This document shows positions 1 to 8,480 of a stretch of DNA of 64,000 nt, in pieces. Position numbers and translations under genes: made by a program. The notes beneath the pieces are model-generated. The model was not told the origin of the DNA and did not search any database. It saw nothing but the letters and a program-made list of their open reading frames with translations. Source of the DNA: DASXHD01 sp036488725 (GTDB lineage: Bacteria > Myxococcota_A > Polyangia > Polyangiales > Polyangiaceae); NCBI GenBank assembly GCA_036488725.1, contig DASXHD010000084.1, forward strand, positions 56,920 to 120,919, written 5' to 3'. Numbering within the stretch: position 1 is the stretch's first letter; each line of letters begins with the position of its first letter.

Positions 1-768
1 TCGTTGCCCGAGCTCGCAGTGCTCGCGTCGCGCGCGTGGCTCGCGGCAGGCGAGAAGGGGCACGCGCGATTTTTCGCGCGCAAGCTCGTCGAGGACGTGG
101 ACGCGCCGGACGAGGTGCGACTGATGGCGCTCGAGATCCTCGAGTCGACTGCGCCGACGAACGAATCTCGGATGCCGCCGCCGATCGACGCGCACGCGCT
201 CGACGAAAAACCGGCGGAGCGCATCGTGCCGGCGCCGATCGTGATTCCGTCGCTGCCCCCTTTGCCCGCTTCGGAGAAAGTCTTGGCGGTCGTGCCGCGG
301 GCGCCGGCGGCGGAGATCGTCGAGACGATGCCGCTCGCGAAAGGGCTCGACGAGACGATGCTCGGGGCGGGCGACGCGGTGCGAACGCCGAAGCAGGCGC
401 ACGTCGCGATGACGCGGCTCGCGCGGGCGCTCGCGCGCGATTATCGGCTCGCGTACGGGACTACGCTCAAGACCGATCCGATGGCAATCGAAGCGATGCA
501 GCGACAGCTCCGGCGGCGCGCGGGTGAAGCGCCGCGCGAGAAAGAGCTCTTGCGGCACGGGGCGCTCTTCAGCGAGATCCTCGCGCGGTCGCTCGGCGCC
601 GAGTGGGACGACGTCGAGGGCGATCCGGCGCGGTGGGTGATGGTCGTGCCGCCGAGCACGCGCGTGTCGCCGATCGCGCGCGTGATGCGCTTCTTCGAGC
701 GCGGGCATCGCGAGAGCGATCTCGTCGCGTTTTTTCTCGAGCTCGAAAAATCAGCTCGCGGTCGCTAG
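1..768 (+). CDS. Unrecognised protein, 5' end outside window
   Basis: The frame is open to the first base, so this is the C-terminal part (255 codons) of a longer gene; a TTG at position 4 is available but there is no reason to call it the start. The first ~50 residues are helical and Ala/Arg-rich, possibly the end of a repeat domain (seen). A Pro-rich linker covers about residues 55-100. A compact charged helical domain then runs to the end, holding the motif VMVVPPSTR near residue 215 and a helical tail rich in Phe and Glu. I do not recognise the family. The stop (766-768) lies inside the 3' end of the convergent 59-residue gene. Confidence 0.7.
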   Translation, partial: SLPELAVLASRAWLAAGEKGHARFFARKLVEDVDAPDEVRLMALEILESTAPTNESRMPPPIDAHALDEKPAERIVPAPIVIPSLPPLPASEKVLAVVPRAPAAEIVETMPLAKGLDETMLGAGDAVRTPKQAHVAMTRLARALARDYRLAYGTTLKTDPMAIEAMQRQLRRRAGEAPREKELLRHGALFSEILARSLGAEWDDVEGDPARWVMVVPPSTRVSPIARVMRFFERGHRESDLVAFFLELEKSARGR

Positions 769-930
769 GCGGCGTTCGTTCTCGGCGGTCTCGAGATCGA
801 GGACGCGGAGCACGAGGGCGAGGCGTGCGAAGCGCGCGAGCCGCGCGCCCAAGCTGACGCCGACGAAGATTCCCGCGCCCGATGCGACGCCGAGGGCGGC
901 GAGGACGGACGACCAACGTTTGCGGTCCAT
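751..930 (-). CDS. Small single-pass membrane protein (59 aa)
   Basis: This short ORF encodes a hydrophobic Gly/Ala-rich segment (about residues 8-28) followed by a basic, Arg-rich stretch and a charged tail, as in a small inner-membrane protein. The longer frame reaches 1023, but the ATG at 930 is preceded by GGGAGG five to six bases upstream on the coding strand, which decides this start. It converges with the gene at 1-768 and overlaps its last 18 bases, and it diverges from the secreted protein at 1041. No known family was recognised; function unknown. Confidence 0.55.
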   Translation of the reverse strand: MDRKRWSSVLAALGVASGAGIFVGVSLGARLARFARLALVLRVLDLETAENERRLATAS

Positions 931-973
931 GGCCTCCCAGCTACAAGCGACGTGCCACGGCGAGGTCGCGCGG

Positions 974-989
974 CGCGCCACGTGGCGCG
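974..989. promoter_or_regulatory. Perfect 16-bp palindrome, possible operator
   Basis: CGCGCCACGTGGCGCG reads identically on both strands. It sits in the 110-bp gap between divergent genes (starts at 930 and 1041) and ends 8 bases before a possible -35 box. A shorter inverted repeat, CGTGCCACG, lies at 951-959. The position suits a dimeric repressor, but no regulator gene adjoins it and GC-rich DNA yields such palindromes by chance. Confidence 0.3.
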
Positions 990-997
990 ATTGTTCT

Positions 998-1026
998 TTG
1001 CACAGCGATGCCTCGACGCGCACAAT
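998..1026 (+). promoter_or_regulatory. Possible sigma70-type promoter
   Basis: TTGCAC at 998-1003 and CACAAT at 1021-1026 are separated by 17 bases. The predicted start would leave a leader of only about 8 bases before the ATG at 1041. The site lies just downstream of the palindrome at 974-989. Confidence 0.3.
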
Positions 1027-1040
1027 CGGTCGAGCTAGCC

Positions 1041-1964
1041 ATGAAGCGCGTACTCGTCGCCGTTTTGATCTTTGCGTTACCGGTGGTCATTCGTTGCGGC
1101 AACGGCGGAGGGACCTCGGACCGCGGGGTCGATGCGACCTCGCCCACGGACGCGCAGGCCGACGTCGTCGCGATCGACGCGGCGGACGCGGGCGACGCGG
1201 CGCCCGACGCGCCGGCTTGCGGGCCGAACAATCCGTGCGCCGACGACGCGTCGACGTGCTGCAGCTCGATTTGTACGAATCTCAAGAAGGACCCGAAAAA
1301 CTGCGGCGCGTGCGGAACGGCGTGTGGCGCGCAGCAGTTTTGCAACGGGCAGGCGTGCTTCGACGCGATCGTCGCGAACCTCTGCCATAACGCGTCTGCG
1401 GCGGTCGTGCTCGACGGGTTGCCGCCGGACGACGACGCGAGCGTCACGATCGGCGGTGCGATCGACGGCGGATGCGTTCCGGCGGTCGTCGTGCGGCAGA
1501 TCGTGCAGGGCGCGCCCGGGTCGATCGACGATGCGGGGCGGCCGCTCCTCGGGCCGGGCGACACGTACGTCGCAGCGGGCGGCGGGTTCGGTCAGAACGA
1601 AGTGGCGTACATGGGCTCGACGTTCGAAGCGCCGGTTTACGTCACGGGCGACGCGAACAGCATCTCGTTCAACAAGAGCTCGGACAAAACGCTGATCGTG
1701 CAGGCGCAGAACACGGTGCTCACGGCGCATCACGATTATTTCGTCGCGTACACGGCGGTCGAGCCGGTGAGCGGGACGCTCGTCTTCAACGTGTACGGGT
1801 TTTATGCGCCGGGCACGGCGGCGGGCGCGTACTGGTTTCGAACGCAAGTCGCGCCGAGCGTCGGGACGTTCACGAAAGCGTTTTACGTTTACGAGTGGAC
1901 CGACACGGACAGCGACGGGCTGCCGAGCGCGGGCGACACGTTCACGTTGGTCGCGTCGGGCTGA
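1041..1964 (+). CDS. Secreted protein with myxobacterial-type Cys cluster
   Basis: A 307-residue exported protein. Residues 1-19 form a basic-then-hydrophobic signal ending in VIRC; this resembles a lipobox, but Arg at -1 is unusual, so the lipid anchor is doubtful. An Asp/Ala-rich low-complexity linker follows, then a Cys-rich block (about residues 55-110) with the CGACGTACG pattern common in secreted myxobacterial proteins. The C-terminal ~200 residues look beta-rich and end in an acidic, calcium-binding-like stretch (DTDSDGLPSAGDT). ATG 1041 is chosen because it begins the signal peptide; the frame itself opens earlier. It overlaps the convergent hydrolase gene by 23 bp. Function unknown; probably cell-surface. 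Confidence 0.75.
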   Translation: MKRVLVAVLIFALPVVIRCGNGGGTSDRGVDATSPTDAQADVVAIDAADAGDAAPDAPACGPNNPCADDASTCCSSICTNLKKDPKNCGACGTACGAQQFCNGQACFDAIVANLCHNASAAVVLDGLPPDDDASVTIGGAIDGGCVPAVVVRQIVQGAPGSIDDAGRPLLGPGDTYVAAGGGFGQNEVAYMGSTFEAPVYVTGDANSISFNKSSDKTLIVQAQNTVLTAHHDYFVAYTAVEPVSGTLVFNVYGFYAPGTAAGAYWFRTQVAPSVGTFTKAFYVYEWTDTDSDGLPSAGDTFTLVASG

Positions 1965-2805
1965 CGTCGCGCTCCATCCAATCGCAGATGCGCGCGACGA
2001 CGTCGGCGCGATCGGCGACGCGAAAGAGCGTGTGATCGGCTTTCGGCAAAAAGACGAGACGCTGCGTGCGGGCGAACGCGCGCTGGCCGGTGAACTCGAG
2101 GAACTGCCGCTCGTGGTTGAACGCGCTGTCGCCGCCGACGTAGACGAAGAGTTGATGGACGCCGCGCGCGTTCATCGCGTCGTAGTCGCGGCGGAGCGCG
2201 GCGGGCTCGGGGTAGTCGCGCACGAAGACTTCGTCTTGACCGGCGAACGCGGCAGAATAGCGGCCGAGGTTCCACGCGCCCGGCAAGCGATGAAGGACCT
2301 TCGGCACGCGGCGCGCGGCGAGGCGAATCCAGCGGGCGCGCTCGAAGTAGCGCTTCGGATAGCGGAGGTAGAAGCCGCGCGTGCGAAAAGAGTAGCCCTC
2401 GACGAAGCACGCGGCGGCGACGCGCTCGTCGGTCGCGGCGAGACGGTGCACGACGTCGACGCTCGAGCAGAAACCGACGGCGGCGATCGACGGCGAGCCG
2501 CGGCGTGTCGCGAGGAATTTCATCGCCTCGACGTGATCGTCTTTGGCGCGCTCGAGCGCGGGGAGCGTGTCTTTGCGCGCGGCGCTGTTGCCGAAGCCGG
2601 ATTGATCGAAGCGCAGTGACGCAAAGCCGCGGTCGGCGAGCGCGCGCGAGAGATCGACGAAGAAACGGTATGGGCCGACGTGGTGATTGACGCCGACGTT
2701 CGACGAGACGACGGTCGGCGCGGCTTTGCGCGCGCGCGCCGGATCCGGCTCGGTGAGGACGCCGAGGAGCCTGCCGCCGGCGAAGGAGACCGCGTGCTCG
2801 CTCAT
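1942..2805 (-). CDS. Alpha/beta hydrolase with Cys at the nucleophile elbow
   Basis: 287 residues with an alpha/beta-hydrolase layout: strand-turn-helix with FDQSGFG near residue 67, an elbow GFCSS at 111-115, and a late KADHTLF giving the probable catalytic His. In the G-x-Nuc-x-G pattern the nucleophile position is Cys113, as in dienelactone hydrolases, although Ser114 is next to it. It is the last of four genes; its ATG overlaps the stop of the preceding hydrolase by 4 bp, so the two are translationally coupled. Such hydrolase pairs are known beside exosortase/PEP-CTERM loci and acyl-ligase clusters, but no exosortase is visible here. A role in release or editing of the NRPS product is inferred from position only. 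Confidence 0.85.
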   Translation of the reverse strand: MSEHAVSFAGGRLLGVLTEPDPARARKAAPTVVSSNVGVNHHVGPYRFFVDLSRALADRGFASLRFDQSGFGNSAARKDTLPALERAKDDHVEAMKFLATRRGSPSIAAVGFCSSVDVVHRLAATDERVAAACFVEGYSFRTRGFYLRYPKRYFERARWIRLAARRVPKVLHRLPGAWNLGRYSAAFAGQDEVFVRDYPEPAALRRDYDAMNARGVHQLFVYVGGDSAFNHERQFLEFTGQRAFARTQRLVFLPKADHTLFRVADRADVVARICDWMERDVSPTRPT

Positions 2806-3575
2806 TCGGCGGCCTCCGCACGGGCGACGAGCGTTCGAATCGCTTCTTGCGCGAGGAGCGCCGCGTCGGGGAACGCGGCGGGCTCGCTGCTCGAGACGCG
2901 ATGCGATTTCACCGTGTGGCCGGAGCGCACGAGCGACGAGGCGAGCGCGGCGATCGCGGGTGGAGTCTCGGCCGACTCGACGAAAATCTCGACGCGCCTC
3001 GGGCGCGCGGCGCGCTCTTCGCGGAGATCGACGCGCGCGATCGAGTCGCGAGCCGCGTCCGGAAAACGGTAACCGCCGAGCTCGCGCTCGGGCGCGTGGA
3101 GCGCGTGGAGCAGCTGCAAGCGCAGCGCGCGATCCATTTGCTCGAGCTCCTCGAGGTACGCGCGGCCGGTGACGATGGGGTTCCACAAGAGGACGCGTCG
3201 TGCGAAGGGAAGCTTCGCGCTCGCGCGGAGGGCGACGGCTGCGCCGAGACGCATGCCGATGAGGACGAGATCTTGGACCATCCCGGCGTCGCGGAGCTCT
3301 TCGGCCGCGACGCAAGCGTCGTCGACGCACGCTTCGAACGTCGTCGCCTCGGGCTCGCCGGCCGAGTCGCCGGTGCCGCGGTAGTCGAAACGGAGCACCG
3401 CGAAACCGCGCGCGGCGAGCGCGCCCGCGAGCGAACGAAACGCCCAGTGCGCGCGCATGTACTCGTGCACGCCGGGCTGAAGGAGAAGAACGCCGGTCTT
3501 GCGCGCGCGTCCGCTCGGCGATTCGAGCACGCCGTAGAGCTGCTGCGCCCGGGGACCGAAGAAGAGCGCAGCCAC
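2802..3575 (-). CDS. Alpha/beta hydrolase lacking a nucleophile serine
   Basis: 257 residues. The fold is recognisable from LLLQPGVHEYMRAHW (oxyanion region), FDYRGTGDS near residues 63-71 and an elbow GMRLGA at 107-112. At the elbow the expected Ser is Arg109, so the standard Ser-His-Asp mechanism cannot operate; the protein may be non-catalytic, a carrier-protein binding partner, or use another residue. The GTG start at 3575 directly abuts the TAA stop of the NRPS (3576-3578), and its own stop overlaps the next hydrolase start. It is the partner of the Cys-elbow hydrolase at 1942-2805; both sit in the position where an NRPS thioesterase would be expected. Confidence 0.85.
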   Translation of the reverse strand: MAALFFGPRAQQLYGVLESPSGRARKTGVLLLQPGVHEYMRAHWAFRSLAGALAARGFAVLRFDYRGTGDSAGEPEATTFEACVDDACVAAEELRDAGMVQDLVLIGMRLGAAVALRASAKLPFARRVLLWNPIVTGRAYLEELEQMDRALRLQLLHALHAPERELGGYRFPDAARDSIARVDLREERAARPRRVEIFVESAETPPAIAALASSLVRSGHTVKSHRVSSSEPAAFPDAALLAQEAIRTLVARAEAAE

Positions 3576-6500
3576 TTATGCAAAAAACCGGTTCTTGATG
3601 CGTTTGAGCAAGCCCGCCGGCTCCTCGGCTGGCGCGGCGCGCGGCGCTTCGATCGCGGGCGCCGTCGGAAGCTCGGCGGCGATTTGGGCGAGTGTGTCCA
3701 TCACGAAGACGCGCGGGCTCAGCTGGACGCCGGTGCGTTTGGCGATCGCGGCGATCGCGCGAACGACGAGGAGCGAGTGGCCGCCGGCGTCGAAGAAGTT
3801 GTCGTGCACGCCGACGCCGTGTCCGAGCAGGTCTTCCCAAACGTTGGCGACGAGGCGCTCGTTTTCCGTTCGCGGCGCGACCGATTCTTCGGCGCTCGAC
3901 GGCGCGAAGGGGGCGGGCAAGCTCTTGCGATCGACTTTGCCGTTTTGAAGGCGCGGGATTTCGGGCACGTCGACGAACGCGCGCGGCAGCATGTAATCGG
4001 GCAAATGCGCGCGGAGGTGCGCGCGCAAGTCGGTCGACGTGACGCTCTCGCCGGGACGGAGCGCGTAATACGCGACGATGGTCGGATCGCCCGGCGTCGG
4101 CTCGGCGACGACGACGCAGGTCTCGCGAATCGATTCGTGCTCGGCGAGGCGCGCTTCGATTTCGCCGAGCTCGATGCGGAAGCCGCGCACTTTGACTTGG
4201 AAGTCGGTGCGCCCGAGACAGTCGATGCGCCCGTCGTCGCGCACGCGCCCGAGGTCGCCGGTTTTGTAGAGACGGGCGCCCGGCGCGAACGGATCGGGGA
4301 CGAAACGTTCTTTCGTGAGCTCCGGCCGATGCAGGTAGCCGAGCGAGACGCCGTCGCCGCCGATGTAGATTTCGCCGAGCGCGCCGATGGGGCAGGGGCG
4401 CATGCGTGGATCGAGGATCCACACCGACGTGTTGGCGACGGGGCGGCCGATGGTGATGTCTTTCGGATCGGTGATGCGACCCGCGGTCGAGTACACGGTC
4501 GTTTCGGTCGGGCCGTAGTTGTTCCAAACCTCGGCGACCCGCGCGAGGAGCGCTTCGGCGAGATCCGGCGCGAGCGGCTCGCCGCCGGAGATCACTTTGA
4601 GGCCCGCGCGGCCCTTCCAACCCGAGTCGACGAGCATGCGCCACGTCGCCGGCGTGGCTTGCATGATGGTGATTTCGTGCGCGTCGAGCATGCGCGCGAG
4701 CGCGTCGGCGTCGGTCGCTTCGTCGCGCGTCGCGATCACGACTTCGCCGCCGACCGCGAGCGGCAGCATGATTTCGAGGAGCGCGATGTCGAACGAGAGC
4801 GTCGTCACCGCGAGCCAGCGATCGCTCGCGGTGCAACCGGGCTTGTCCTTGCCGATCGACGTGATGACGTTGACCGCGGCGCGCTGATGAACGAGGACGC
4901 CTTTGGGTTTGCCGGTCGAACCCGACGTGTAGAGAACGTACGCGGGGTCCTCCGGGCGCGCGGCGCTCTCGTCGCGCGGCAACGGGTCGGCGCTTTCTTT
5001 TGCGAGCTCGTCTCCGGCGCGATCCATTTCGAATGTTTTTTCGGGCGGCGCCCCGTGACGATCGGCGTGCTCGGATTCGGAGACGACGAGCGCGAGCGCG
5101 GCGTCTTCGACCATGAACGCGATGCGTCCGGGCGGAAACGCCGGATCCATCGGCACGTAAGCGCCGCCGGCTTCGAGGATGCCGAGCATCGCGGCGACCA
5201 CGTCGATCGAGCGCGACATCGTGAGGCCGACGAGCGTTCCGCGTTTCACGCCGCGCTTGCGGAGCGCGCGGGCGATGCGATTCGCGCGCGCGGCGAGGTC
5301 GCGATATGAAATCGAATCGTCTCCGCGACGCACGGCGGCCGCGTCTGGAGTCTTCTTCGCTTGTCGCGCAAAGAGATCGGCGACCGTGGCGTCGCGCGGG
5401 TATTCGGCGGCGGTGCGGTTGAATTCGCGGAGGCGCGCGAGCTCCTCGGCGGGCATCGGCAAATTCGAGAGGTGCTCGTCCGGGCTCGCGACGACCGCTT
5501 CGAGGAGCGCTCCGTACGCGCGCGCGAGTCGCCGAATCGTCGCCGGCTCGAAGAGATCGGTCGCGTACTCGATGAGGCCTTCGAGGCCGTGCGGCGTCTC
5601 TTTCGTGTAGAGCGTGAGATCGAACTTGGACGTCGCGGTGTCGATCTCGGCGCGCTCCGAGAGGCTCGCGAGGTGCGAGAGGCCGTCGCGGCCGTGGAGC
5701 ACGAACATCACTTGAAAGAGCGGCGCGCGCGAAAAATCGCGCTCGGGCGCGAGCTCGGCGACGAGCTGCTCGAACGGAAGCTCGGCGTGCGCGTACGCCG
5801 CGAGCGCGCGGGCGCGCGTCTGACGGAGGAGCGCGCGGAAGCTCGGATCGTCGTCCATCTTCGCGCGGAGGACGACCGTGTTGAGAAAGCAGCCGACGAG
5901 CTTTTGCGTTTCGCTGCGCGTCCGCTCGGAGATCGGCGTCCCGACGAGGACGTCGTCTTGGCCGGTGTATGCGTGAAGAAGCGCGGCGAATCCCGCTTCG
6001 AGCGTCATGAAGAGCGTCGCTTGCTCTTGGCGGCCGAGCGCGTGGAGACGATCGAGGAGCGCGCGCGGGAGCTCGAAGGTCTCGCTCGCGCCGCGGAGGG
6101 TGGGCGTCGGCGGGCGCGGCTTGTCGCTCGGGAGCGCGAGGACGTGCGTCGCGCCGTCGAGCTCTTTTTTCCAGTGCGTGACGAGGTCGTCGAGCACTGG
6201 ACCTTGAAGGCGCTTGCGCTGCTCCGACGCGAACGCCGAATACTGCATCGGGAGCGGCGCGAGCGGCGAAGGTCGCCCGGCGCGAAACGCCGCGTAGAGC
6301 TCGGTGATCTCGCTCTGCAAGACGTCCATCGACCACTCGTCGCCGATGACGTGGTGAAGCGTCACGAGCAAGCGATGCTCGGTCGCAGAGAAATGAACGA
6401 TGGCGAATCGCACGAGCGGGAGCGTCGACAAGTCGAACGGGCGCTTCGTGTGCTCTTCGATGATTCGCTTCCAGTCGGACGCGTCGCCTTCGGTGAGGTC

Positions 6501-8480
6501 GGGCTCGAACGGCGCGGCGACGTTTTGCATGAGCGCGCTTCCGTCGCGCACGAAGGACGTGCGGAGGGTCGCGTGGCGCCGAACGATCTCGGCGAGCGTC
6601 GCGCGGAGCGCTTTGGCGTCGTACGCGCCGGCGAGCGGCACCCAGTCGACGACGTTGTACGCCGGCGTGCCGGGTACGATTTGATCGAGCAGCCAGAGCT
6701 GCTGCTGCGCGAAGGACGCGACGCGCGTGCCTTCGTCGGCGGGCTCGGGCGCGGCCGGCTCGGGGACGACGCCTTTGGCATCCATCACGAGCGTCGCGAG
6801 CGCGCCGAGCGTCGAGTGCTCGAAGAGCGTCTGGAGCGGCAGGTCCACGCCGAGCGCGTCGCGCACGCGCGCGAGCACTTTGATGGCGAGGAGCGAGTGT
6901 CCGCCGAGATCGAAGAAGTCGGTCTCGAGGCCGACGTGCTCCACGCCGAGGAGCTCGCACCAAATCTTCGCGACGGCCGATTCGATTTCGTTGCGCGGCG
7001 CGGTGACCTTCGGCGCGGCTTCGGCTTGGGGCGCGGGGAGCGCTTTGCGATCGACTTTGCCGTTGTGCGTGAGCGGCAGGACGTCGAGGAAGACGACGTG
7101 CGCCGGCGTCATGTATTCGGGCAGGCGCGCGCCGACGAACGATTGCGCGTCGGCTGCGCGCTCGCCGGGTTTGGTGACGACGTAGGCGACGATTTGTTTG
7201 TTGCCGGGCGTGTCCTCGCGCGCGATGACGGCGCACGCTTGGACGCTCGGGTGGCCGGCGAGCACGGCTTCGATCTCGCCGAGCTCGATGCGGTAGCCGC
7301 GAATTTTCACTTGGTCGTCGGCGCGACCGAGAAACTCGAGCAAGCCATCGGGCCGCTCGCGCGCGAGATCGCCCGTTTTGTAAAAACCGTCGACGAAGCG
7401 CTCGCTCGTGAGCTCGGGGCGATTGAGGTAACCGCGCGCGACGCCGGCGCCGCCGATGTAGAGCTCTCCCATCGCGCCGGGCGCGACCGGCTTTCGATTT
7501 TCGTCGAGGACGCGGAGCTCGGTCGACGCGATCGCGCGGCCGATGGGCACCGAGCCGTGCGCGGGATCTTCGGGCCGCACCTCGTGGATGCAGCAACCGA
7601 CGACCGTCTCGGTCGGACCGTACTCGTTGATGAGTCGCGTCTTCGGCGCGTGCTCTCGCCACGGCGCGAGACTCTCGGCGGTGAGGTTCTCGCCGCCGAT
7701 GACGAAGAGGTCGCTGAGGTTCGCGAGCTCGCTCGGTGCGAGCTGCTGCGTGAGCGCGTCGAGGTGCGCGGGCGTGATCTTGACGAGATTTCGTCGTTTG
7801 CGACGAAGCGCGCCCAAGAGATTTTGCGCGCCCACGTCTTCGGGCAAGAGCTCGACCTCGCCGCCCACGAGGAGCGCGGGGTAGAGGCTCGTGACCGTGA
7901 GATCGAACGCGATCGAGCTGTGAACCGGCACCGATCCGCCGGGTTTCACGGCGTACGCGTCGATCGCCCACGCGAGATAATTCGCGAGGCCCCGCTGCGT
8001 GATCATCGCGCCCTTGGGTTTGCCGGTGGAGCCCGACGTGTACATCACGTACGCGAGGCTCGCGGGGCTCGTCGCGACTTCGAGGCGCGTCGCGGGTTGC
8101 GCGTCGAGGGCGCCATCGAGCACGAGACACTCGGCGAACGCGTGCGCGTGCTTTTTCTCGGTGAGGACGACGCGCGCGCCCGAGTCGCTCACCATGAACG
8201 CGAGACGCTCGCTCGGGTACGCCGGGTCGAGCGGCACGTACGCGGCGCCCGCCTTCCACACGCCGAGGAGCGCTTCGACGAGCGCCGGCGCGCGATCGAA
8301 ACAAACTGCGACGAGCGTCTCCGGCCCGACGCCTTTGGATTTCAAAAGATGCGCGACGCGGTTCGCGCGCTCGTCGAGCTCGCGGTACGTCACGTTGCGA
8401 TCGCCGAAGACGAGCGCTGTCTCGTCCGGCGTGCGATCGACTTGCCGCTCGAACAGCTGGTGAACGGAAAGCTCGCTCAT
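3576..8480 (-). CDS. Non-ribosomal peptide synthetase, A-T-C-A-T
   Basis: 1634 residues. Order: adenylation A1 (about 1-500; TSGSTGKPKG, NEYGPTE, NGKVDRKALP), carrier T1 (DLGGHSLLAI, about 515-590), condensation C (about 610-1040; HHVIGD fits HHxxxD), A2 (about 1060-1530; TSGSTGKPKG, NNYGPTE, YKTGD), carrier T2 (DAGGHSLLVV, Ser about 1569), then a basic amphipathic tail. No N-terminal C domain, thioesterase or reductase is present. Aligning by eye to the GrsA pocket, A1 reads D-L-T-K-V-G-E-V-G, close to the published Asn code; A2 reads D-I-L-Q-I-G-N-V-Y, nearest the Gly code in its first half. A dipeptide-forming enzyme is expected, with release in trans. ATG 8480 overlaps the stop of the acyl-CoA dehydrogenase by 4 bp. 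Confidence 0.95.
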   Translation of the reverse strand: MSELSVHQLFERQVDRTPDETALVFGDRNVTYRELDERANRVAHLLKSKGVGPETLVAVCFDRAPALVEALLGVWKAGAAYVPLDPAYPSERLAFMVSDSGARVVLTEKKHAHAFAECLVLDGALDAQPATRLEVATSPASLAYVMYTSGSTGKPKGAMITQRGLANYLAWAIDAYAVKPGGSVPVHSSIAFDLTVTSLYPALLVGGEVELLPEDVGAQNLLGALRRKRRNLVKITPAHLDALTQQLAPSELANLSDLFVIGGENLTAESLAPWREHAPKTRLINEYGPTETVVGCCIHEVRPEDPAHGSVPIGRAIASTELRVLDENRKPVAPGAMGELYIGGAGVARGYLNRPELTSERFVDGFYKTGDLARERPDGLLEFLGRADDQVKIRGYRIELGEIEAVLAGHPSVQACAVIAREDTPGNKQIVAYVVTKPGERAADAQSFVGARLPEYMTPAHVVFLDVLPLTHNGKVDRKALPAPQAEAAPKVTAPRNEIESAVAKIWCELLGVEHVGLETDFFDLGGHSLLAIKVLARVRDALGVDLPLQTLFEHSTLGALATLVMDAKGVVPEPAAPEPADEGTRVASFAQQQLWLLDQIVPGTPAYNVVDWVPLAGAYDAKALRATLAEIVRRHATLRTSFVRDGSALMQNVAAPFEPDLTEGDASDWKRIIEEHTKRPFDLSTLPLVRFAIVHFSATEHRLLVTLHHVIGDEWSMDVLQSEITELYAAFRAGRPSPLAPLPMQYSAFASEQRKRLQGPVLDDLVTHWKKELDGATHVLALPSDKPRPPTPTLRGASETFELPRALLDRLHALGRQEQATLFMTLEAGFAALLHAYTGQDDVLVGTPISERTRSETQKLVGCFLNTVVLRAKMDDDPSFRALLRQTRARALAAYAHAELPFEQLVAELAPERDFSRAPLFQVMFVLHGRDGLSHLASLSERAEIDTATSKFDLTLYTKETPHGLEGLIEYATDLFEPATIRRLARAYGALLEAVVASPDEHLSNLPMPAEELARLREFNRTAAEYPRDATVADLFARQAKKTPDAAAVRRGDDSISYRDLAARANRIARALRKRGVKRGTLVGLTMSRSIDVVAAMLGILEAGGAYVPMDPAFPPGRIAFMVEDAALALVVSESEHADRHGAPPEKTFEMDRAGDELAKESADPLPRDESAARPEDPAYVLYTSGSTGKPKGVLVHQRAAVNVITSIGKDKPGCTASDRWLAVTTLSFDIALLEIMLPLAVGGEVVIATRDEATDADALARMLDAHEITIMQATPATWRMLVDSGWKGRAGLKVISGGEPLAPDLAEALLARVAEVWNNYGPTETTVYSTAGRITDPKDITIGRPVANTSVWILDPRMRPCPIGALGEIYIGGDGVSLGYLHRPELTKERFVPDPFAPGARLYKTGDLGRVRDDGRIDCLGRTDFQVKVRGFRIELGEIEARLAEHESIRETCVVVAEPTPGDPTIVAYYALRPGESVTSTDLRAHLRAHLPDYMLPRAFVDVPEIPRLQNGKVDRKSLPAPFAPSSAEESVAPRTENERLVANVWEDLLGHGVGVHDNFFDAGGHSLLVVRAIAAIAKRTGVQLSPRVFVMDTLAQIAAELPTAPAIEAPRAAPAEEPAGLLKRIKNRFFA

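Noticed and set aside
2847..5309. 820-codon plus-strand open frame
   Set aside because: Overlaps the hydrolase and NRPS genes, with low-complexity charged translation and no domain.
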